The notes below the pieces were generated by a model. That model was not told where the DNA came from, did not search any database, and saw only the letters and a program-made list of their open reading frames with translations. This document shows positions 28,943 to 33,334 of a stretch of DNA of 33,334 bases, in pieces. Source of the stretch: Solirubrobacterales bacterium (GTDB lineage: Bacteria > Actinomycetota > Thermoleophilia > Solirubrobacterales > 70-9); assembly GCA_017304845.1 (NCBI GenBank), contig JAFKLL010000040.1, positions 24,315 through 57,648 of the forward strand, read 5' to 3'. The position numbers and the translations under genes were made by a program. The stretch's first letter is position 1. Each line of letters starts with the position of its first letter.

Positions 28943-30678
28943 CAGATGACCTCCTCTGCGTTGAATTCCGATTTGACCCGAGCCACGAACTCTTCCTCAT
29001 CGAGAGCGCCCGTGTCCTCATCCCCGCCCGACTGGCCCGGGTCCAAGCTCGTGTAGGAGATCTTGGGCCGGTCCCCGGTCACCGTCTCGACCGCGGCCGC
29101 CAGCTGCTCCTTGCATTCGGGACGCTCGGCGTTGCGCCGGTTGAAAGCCGCCTCGGCCGGAAAACCGACGTCGAGCGACCCATCCCCGAACTTCACCGGG
29201 CGGGTCCCGTCGAAGTACGAAGCCACCATCCCCGACGCCGCCTCCCCCAAGGCATCAAGAACGGCGGGCCAAACCTGCTCCAGCTTCCCGAGATCGAATG
29301 GCTCGGAGGCTGGGGGCGCCGGAGCGCTGGTGGGGGCGGTCGCCGTTGGGGGCTCCGCCGGCCGGACTTCGCCGGGAGTCGCGCTCGCGAGGTCGGCCTC
29401 CGTTGGGGATCCGCTCGGCCGGACTTCGCCGGGAGTTCCGATCGGACCCCCAACGGAGACCGACTCAGCCGCTTGGTGATCCTCGCCCGCGCCTTCACCG
29501 GGTTGGATAGCCGGGGGCGCCGCCGGTTGGATTCCGGACTCAAGGCGTTCGAGACGCCGGGCAAGTCCTTCACTGGACGGATCGAAGTCCGGGCGGGCGG
29601 CCTTCAAGAGGGCGACCTCGACCGCCAGCCTGGCCTCGTCCCCTTCGCGGATCAGCCCGAGCGCGGCGGAGAGCTCGTCGATCGTGCGGATCAGGTTCGC
29701 GGGGCCGATATCCCTGGCCTGGGCGATCAGCCGTTCGGGATCCGAGGCGGTGACCGCGAAGGCCTCCGGGATCTGGCCGGTGGTGCGGGTCACGAGCAGG
29801 ACGCGGAGATGCCCGAGCAGGTCGCGGGCGAACCGGGCCGGGTCGCGGCCGGAGCGGGCGACCGCCTCGACCGCGTTCAGGACCCCGGCCGGATCGGCCT
29901 GGATCACCTTGTCGATCACCCCGAAGAGCAGGTCGGCGTCGGCGGCGCCGAGCACCTCGAGCACGTCGCCCAGGGCGATCTCCTTGCCGCTGTAGGAGAC
30001 GAGCTGATCGAGGGTGCCGAGCGCGTCGCGGAAGCTGCCGGAGGCGGAACGGCTGACCATCGAGATCGCGGCCGGCTCGATCGAAATCGACTCCGCCGCG
30101 GACACCCTGGTCAGCACCTCGGAGAGCTGCTCGATCGAGGGACGCTGGAAGTCGAAGCGCTGGCAACGGTCGGCGATGGTCGGCATGACCTTGTGCGCCT
30201 CGGTGGTGGCGAGGATGAAGACCGTGTTCGGCGGCGGCTCCTCGAGCGTCTTCAGGAAGGCGTTCCAGGCTTCCTTGGTCAGCATGTGGGCCTCGTCGAG
30301 GATGTAGACCTTCCAGCTGCCGGCGGTCGGGGCGAAGGCGACCCGGTCGCGCAGTTCGCGGATGTCGTCGACCGAGCGGTTGGAGGCGGCGTCCATCTCG
30401 ATCACGTCGACCGAGTTGCCGGCCTGGATCGAGCGGCAGGACTCGCAGACCCCGCAGGGGGTGAGGGTCGGACCGCCGTTCTCGCAGTTCAGAGAGGCGG
30501 CGAGGATCTTCGCCATCGAGGTCTTGCCGGTGCCGCGCGAACCGACGAACAGGTAGGCGTGATGGACCTTGTCCTGGGTGATCGCGTTGGACAGGGTGCG
30601 GACGACGTGCTGCTGCCCGACCACCTGCTCGAAGGAGCCGGGGCGGTGACGTCGATATAGAGAGGTCGATTCACTCAT
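28942..30678 (-). CDS. dnaX: DNA polymerase III subunit gamma/tau
   Basis: This 578-residue clamp-loader ATPase has Walker A GSRGTGKTS at 46-54, zinc cysteines C65, C75, C78 and C81, and Walker B VYILDEAH at 124-131. The sensor-1 region (FILATTE) and the delta-prime-like domain III (to ~360) are also present. A Pro/Ala/Glu-rich linker (~370-460) contains two imperfect copies of a 19-residue unit beginning TPGEVRP. A short C-terminal domain follows (WPAVLDALGE to the end). No slippery A-run for programmed frameshifting is evident, so only the full-length form is predicted. ATG 30678 lies 12 nt after TACACT. It leads the dnaX-ebfC-recR operon. Confidence 0.97.
   Translation of the reverse strand: MSESTSLYRRHRPGSFEQVVGQQHVVRTLSNAITQDKVHHAYLFVGSRGTGKTSMAKILAASLNCENGGPTLTPCGVCESCRSIQAGNSVDVIEMDAASNRSVDDIRELRDRVAFAPTAGSWKVYILDEAHMLTKEAWNAFLKTLEEPPPNTVFILATTEAHKVMPTIADRCQRFDFQRPSIEQLSEVLTRVSAAESISIEPAAISMVSRSASGSFRDALGTLDQLVSYSGKEIALGDVLEVLGAADADLLFGVIDKVIQADPAGVLNAVEAVARSGRDPARFARDLLGHLRVLLVTRTTGQIPEAFAVTASDPERLIAQARDIGPANLIRTIDELSAALGLIREGDEARLAVEVALLKAARPDFDPSSEGLARRLERLESGIQPAAPPAIQPGEGAGEDHQAAESVSVGGPIGTPGEVRPSGSPTEADLASATPGEVRPAEPPTATAPTSAPAPPASEPFDLGKLEQVWPAVLDALGEAASGMVASYFDGTRPVKFGDGSLDVGFPAEAAFNRRNAERPECKEQLAAAVETVTGDRPKISYTSLDPGQSGGDEDTGALDEEEFVARVKSEFNAEEVI
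29343..29456 (-). repeat. 57-bp imperfect tandem repeat inside dnaX
   Basis: Two adjacent 57-nt units (29343-29399 and 29400-29456) both start ccgttgggg and share ggccggacttcgccgggagt. They encode the duplicated 19-residue linker unit of tau, in frame. Confidence 0.75.
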
Positions 30679-30690
30679 TGCGGAAGAGCC

Positions 30691-30696
30691 AGTGTA
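30691..30696 (-). promoter_or_regulatory. -10 box of dnaX-ebfC-recR
   Basis: TACACT on the minus strand ends 12 nt before ATG 30678, giving a leader of about 5 nt. No clear -35. Confidence 0.4.
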
Positions 30697-30726
30697 GCCG
30701 CACTATGTGACAGGCTTTGCGGCCCG

Positions 30727-32286
30727 ATGACGACGCCGAACCGACTCCGGTCCTGGGGACCGCCGCTCGCCTTCATCGCCGGCGTCTCGGCGGTCCTGTT
30801 GGCGATCTTCCCGAAGGGTTTCCCCAACTACGACACGATCTACTACCTGCTCTGGGGCCGGGAGATCGCGGATGGCCTCAGCCCGGACTACGGGGCGCCG
30901 CTCGCTCCGACCCCTCATCCGCTCTACGACCTGCTCGGCGCGGTGTTCTCGCCGCTCGGGGACGGCTCGATCACGGTCGCAGTGGTCCTCGCCTACGTCA
31001 GCCTCGGTCTGCTCGCCTGGCTGGTCTACCGACTCGGCGCCGAGTGGTTCGACCGCCCGGTCGGCGCCCTCGCCGCCTTCCTGGTGATGACCAGCGCCCC
31101 GGTCCTCTCGAACGGTCTGCGGGCCTACATCGACATCCCGTACATGGTGCTCTGCCTGGCGGCCCTGCTGATCGAGACGAAGCGCCCGAAGGCCGGCTGG
31201 CCGGTCCTGGTGCTGCTCGCCCTGGCGGGGCTGCTCCGACCCGAGGCCTGGCTCTTCGCCGGTTTCTACTTCCTCTGGCTGGCCCTCGATTTCGATCTCG
31301 CCCCGGCCGGCGAGGAGCCCGCGGGGCGCCTGAAGCTCGGTCGGCTCGGGATCGGGCTGCGGGAGGGCGGGATCGACCGGAACCTGATCTTCATGGCCTG
31401 CCTGACCGCGGCCGGCCCGGTGATCTGGGTGCTCTTCGACCTGATCACCACCTCCAACCCGCTCTACTCCTTCACCGGGACCCGCGAGACGGTCGAGACC
31501 CTGGAACGGGATACCGGCCCATTGGATGTGATCGTCTACGGCCCTCGCCGACTCGGCGAGGTGATGCAGTGGCCCGGCATGGTGGGCGCCTTCTTCGGCG
31601 TGGTCCTGACCGTCTGGGCGATGCCGAAGCGGGCCGCGATCGGGATCGTGGCCGCCGTGCTCGCCCTGATCGCCTTCGCCCTGATGGGCGCCTCCGGCCT
31701 GGCGATCATCCCCCGCTACACGATGCTCGCGGCGGCGATCCTGTTCGTCTTCACCGCGGCCGCGGTGCTCGGCTGGCGTCTGCTGGAGCCCGGCCATCGG
31801 CTGCGCCGGGCCTGGCAGGTCGCGGCGGCGATCACCGTCGCTCTCTGGATCGTCTGGCTGCCGAATCAGTACGACCTGTTGAAGACGGTCGACACGGACC
31901 TGACCGATCAGGCCCTGGTCGAGCGCGACCTGGAGTCGCTGGTCGACGACGGCGCCTTCTACGGGGCCGGCACCGAGGATGTCGCCTGCCTGCCGATCTC
32001 GGTGCCGAACCACCGTGCGGTGCCCCGCCTCGCCTTCTGGCTTGACATCCGGCCCTCCGACGTGATCTCGGTCGCCGCCGAGAAGCAGCCGGACACCGGC
32101 CTCTTCCTGGCCCCGGCCCGCCCGTTCACGATCGAGAACTTCATCCTCGACCCGGGCGACGAGACCCGGACCGTCACCAGGCCGCCGAAGGGGTTCGAAG
32201 AGGTGGCCCGCAATCGGTCCTGGGTGCTCTACTCGAACTGCTGGGACGCGGGCTGGACCGGCTACTCGCCGCTCACCACCCCGTAG
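30727..32286 (+). CDS. GT-C type membrane glycosyltransferase (GT39/ArnT-like)
   Basis: This 519-residue polytopic membrane protein has about 10 hydrophobic helices and a soluble C-terminal part. The first extracytoplasmic loop carries the expected catalytic Asp (FPNYDTIYYLLWGREI, D36). NGLRAYIDIPYMVLC and GLLRPEAWLFAGFYFLWLAL resemble loops of polyprenyl-phosphate-sugar transferases. The likely role is transfer of a sugar from a polyprenyl-phosphate donor to a protein, lipid or wall polymer outside the membrane; donor and acceptor are unknown. A ~110-residue soluble tail after helix 10 (DTDLTDQALVERDLESLVDD to the end) is probably extracytoplasmic. ATG 30727 has no Shine-Dalgarno. A small membrane gene follows after 3 nt. 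Confidence 0.82.
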   Translation: MTTPNRLRSWGPPLAFIAGVSAVLLAIFPKGFPNYDTIYYLLWGREIADGLSPDYGAPLAPTPHPLYDLLGAVFSPLGDGSITVAVVLAYVSLGLLAWLVYRLGAEWFDRPVGALAAFLVMTSAPVLSNGLRAYIDIPYMVLCLAALLIETKRPKAGWPVLVLLALAGLLRPEAWLFAGFYFLWLALDFDLAPAGEEPAGRLKLGRLGIGLREGGIDRNLIFMACLTAAGPVIWVLFDLITTSNPLYSFTGTRETVETLERDTGPLDVIVYGPRRLGEVMQWPGMVGAFFGVVLTVWAMPKRAAIGIVAAVLALIAFALMGASGLAIIPRYTMLAAAILFVFTAAAVLGWRLLEPGHRLRRAWQVAAAITVALWIVWLPNQYDLLKTVDTDLTDQALVERDLESLVDDGAFYGAGTEDVACLPISVPNHRAVPRLAFWLDIRPSDVISVAAEKQPDTGLFLAPARPFTIENFILDPGDETRTVTRPPKGFEEVARNRSWVLYSNCWDAGWTGYSPLTTP

Positions 32287-32289
32287 CCG

Positions 32290-32595
32290 ATGATCAAGTC
32301 GGCGCTCAAGATCACCGCGTTGGTCGTCGGCGTGCTGGTCACCGTTCTCTTCCTGGCCCTGCTGGTGATGGTGACCCGGCCCGCCGTGCTGGTCGGCGTC
32401 TCGGGCTCGAGCCTCGCCCATGCGGTGAACGGCGAGGACTCGCCGGACTGCGTCAAGCGTCCGGACGGTTCCTGGACCTGCTCCACCAGCCGGGTGACGG
32501 TGAACTGGATGGGCTGTTGGACCGCGAAACCGGCCGGCCGGGCGCCCGCGCGCACCGGGTGCCTGAACCTCGACGACCTGATCAGCTTCGACTGA
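32290..32595 (+). CDS. Small single-pass membrane protein of unknown function
   Basis: This is a 101-residue protein. One N-terminal hydrophobic helix (about residues 7-32, ITALVVGVLVTVLFLALLVM) acts as a signal anchor, and the remaining ~70 residues are probably outside. That part has four cysteines (in PDCVKRP, WTCSTS, MGCWTA and TGCLNL), consistent with two disulfides. I recognise no family. It starts 3 nt after the glycosyltransferase stop, so it is co-translated and may be a partner or substrate of that enzyme (inference). It converges on ytoQ with a 9-nt gap. Confidence 0.75.
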   Translation: MIKSALKITALVVGVLVTVLFLALLVMVTRPAVLVGVSGSSLAHAVNGEDSPDCVKRPDGSWTCSTSRVTVNWMGCWTAKPAGRAPARTGCLNLDDLISFD

Positions 32596-32604
32596 TCGTC
32601 TCGC

Positions 32605-33048
32605 TCAGGCGCTGATCACGTAGCGCAGCACCGCCGCGACCTGTTCCGGGGTGCGGGCGGTGGCCCGGGCGGCGGCGTCGACTTCCTTCAGCGCGTGGTC
32701 GAACTCCTCGTCGTGCTGGGTGATCACCGGCTTGCCGAGCGCCGAGGCGTAGCCCGCGTCGAAGGCGGCGTTCCACTGGCGGTACTTGTCGCCGAACCGG
32801 ACCACGACCACGTCGGCCTCCTGGATGAAGGTCTGGGTGCGGATCGAGTTGACCCCGGCGCCCTTGTGGTCGGCCCAGAACTTCTTCTCCTCGTCCCCCA
32901 GGGTCGAGGTGCCGGCCGCGTCGGAGGCGGGGTGATCGGTCACCGGCGCGGTGAAGACGATCGGCAGCCCGTCGCAGGCGGCCTTGACGCGCTCGCGCCA
33001 ATCGGAGTGGATCTCACCGGCCAGGTAGACGTTCCAGGTACGAGTCAT
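32605..33048 (-). CDS. ytoQ: YtoQ family protein
   Basis: This 147-residue soluble protein matches Bacillus YtoQ in length and sequence: WNVYLAGEIHSDWRERV at the N-terminus, FGDKYRQWNAAFDAGYA in the middle and ALGKPVI after it. The fold resembles nucleoside 2-deoxyribosyltransferases (LAGEIHSDW in place of the usual phosphate loop, DAGYA as the acid-containing helix). The reaction is not established. ATG 33048 has TATTTT exactly 6 nt before it, suggesting a leaderless start just after the SRP RNA gene. Confidence 0.88.
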   Translation of the reverse strand: MTRTWNVYLAGEIHSDWRERVKAACDGLPIVFTAPVTDHPASDAAGTSTLGDEEKKFWADHKGAGVNSIRTQTFIQEADVVVVRFGDKYRQWNAAFDAGYASALGKPVITQHDEEFDHALKEVDAAARATARTPEQVAAVLRYVISA

Positions 33049-33054
33049 GGTGAG

Positions 33055-33060
33055 AAAATA
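33055..33060 (-). promoter_or_regulatory. -10-like box of ytoQ at the 3' end of the SRP RNA
   Basis: TATTTT on the minus strand lies 6 nt before the ytoQ ATG and 2 nt after the 3' arm of SRP RNA helix 1. The same T-rich stretch could end the SRP transcript. Confidence 0.4.
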
Positions 33061-33062
33061 AT

Positions 33063-33333
33063 GGACCGTGCAACCGCCTTCGAAACGAAGTCATCGGACG
33101 TTTTCATCAAGTTCGGCTCGGGTTAGGCTGACCCGCGGCACCCGTAGTTTCCGCTTAAGGCTGCTTCCTTCCGGACCTGACCTGATTCACGGGCTTGCGT
33201 CGCGCGGGACCTGACCGTCAACACCTCCCTCGGTGCACTGACCCCGATGGCCAGACCCTCAGAACGGCATTCGGCCTTGCTAAAGCGGATTGCAAGTGAC
33301 AGGGCACCGCTGACTCCCCGCCTAGCACGGTCC
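33063..33333 (-). ncRNA. ffs: Large-type signal recognition particle RNA (with Alu domain)
   Basis: Reading the minus strand, the RNA opens with ggaccgtgc and ends with gcacggtcc, a perfect 9-bp helix 1 (33325-33333 with 33063-33071). This indicates that the whole 271-nt molecule is in the window. The Alu-domain core gtgctaggcggggag and cggtgccctgt are close to B. subtilis scRNA, also 271 nt by my memory. The SRP54/Ffh-binding helix 8 is ggtccggaaggaagcagcc (33159-33177), the invariant signature of 4.5S-type RNAs. SRP RNA with Ffh targets nascent membrane and secreted proteins to FtsY at the membrane. The promoter lies beyond the window edge. Confidence 0.93.
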
Positions 33334-33334
33334 G

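Noticed and set aside
28942..30678. Programmed frameshift in dnaX producing gamma
   Set aside because: No slippery A-run followed by a stem is visible; tau alone is predicted.
32695..33126. Plus-strand 143-codon frame over ytoQ and the SRP RNA
   Set aside because: It is antisense to a well-supported protein and RNA gene, with low-complexity translation.

Overview
This window is a high-GC bacterial chromosome segment made mostly of housekeeping genes. The gene families and order suggest an actinobacterium, most likely Thermoleophilia/Solirubrobacterales. The evidence is a lysC-asd operon, a dnaX-ebfC-recR operon, actinobacterial-type Mdh and dimeric NADP-type Idh, and a secreted choice-of-anchor A protein with a very basic C-terminal tail. 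Many genes also have a -10 box only 6-8 nt before the start codon. The lineage is inferred from memory of these families, not from a search. I see no CRISPR array, insertion sequence, prophage or tRNA.

Layout. 15-6350 (minus): typA, a small membrane protein, the hsp20-lon pair (stop and start codons abut) and an MBL-fold hydrolase broken by a 2-nt duplication. 6487-9031: a short cysteine-rich gene, ahcY, and a divergent fatty-acid hydroxylase. 9293-11743: a secreted adhesin-like protein with a long leader. 11808-15107 (minus): a D-2-hydroxyacid dehydrogenase and an icd-mdh operon; the Mdh lacks the segment that carries the catalytic histidine. 15238-19015: AidB-like acyl-CoA dehydrogenase, GNAT, a small HicA-like protein and an M28 peptidase. 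19078-22036 (plus): site-2 protease with CBS domains, an ArsB/NhaD-type permease and a two-CBS protein. 22033-25552 (minus): lysC-asd followed by a UGT-like glycosyltransferase. 25650-28005 (plus): yjdM, a thioesterase, and a DszB-like periplasmic-binding-fold protein without signal peptide or catalytic Cys. 28002-30678 (minus): dnaX-ebfC-recR. 30727-32595 (plus): a GT-C membrane glycosyltransferase and a small membrane protein. 32605-33333 (minus): ytoQ and a complete large-type SRP RNA with an Alu domain.

How the genes work together. Hsp20 and Lon form a proteostasis unit. LysC and Asd open the aspartate pathway to Lys, Thr and Met, and AhcY recycles S-adenosylhomocysteine on the methionine side. 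Idh and Mdh are TCA-cycle enzymes. DnaX, EbfC and RecR serve replication and repair. The SRP RNA targets membrane and secreted proteins, of which the window encodes several.

Main points for a second look: the Mdh active-site deletion; a series of leaderless or near-leaderless promoters that reset several start codons, including a probable CTG start; the surface protein whose DUF11 domain appears split by three cysteine-bracketed repeats; the DszB-like protein lacking its nucleophile; an unannotated small Cys protein; and the 271-nt SRP RNA. I found no convincing multi-gene novel defence or metabolic system.
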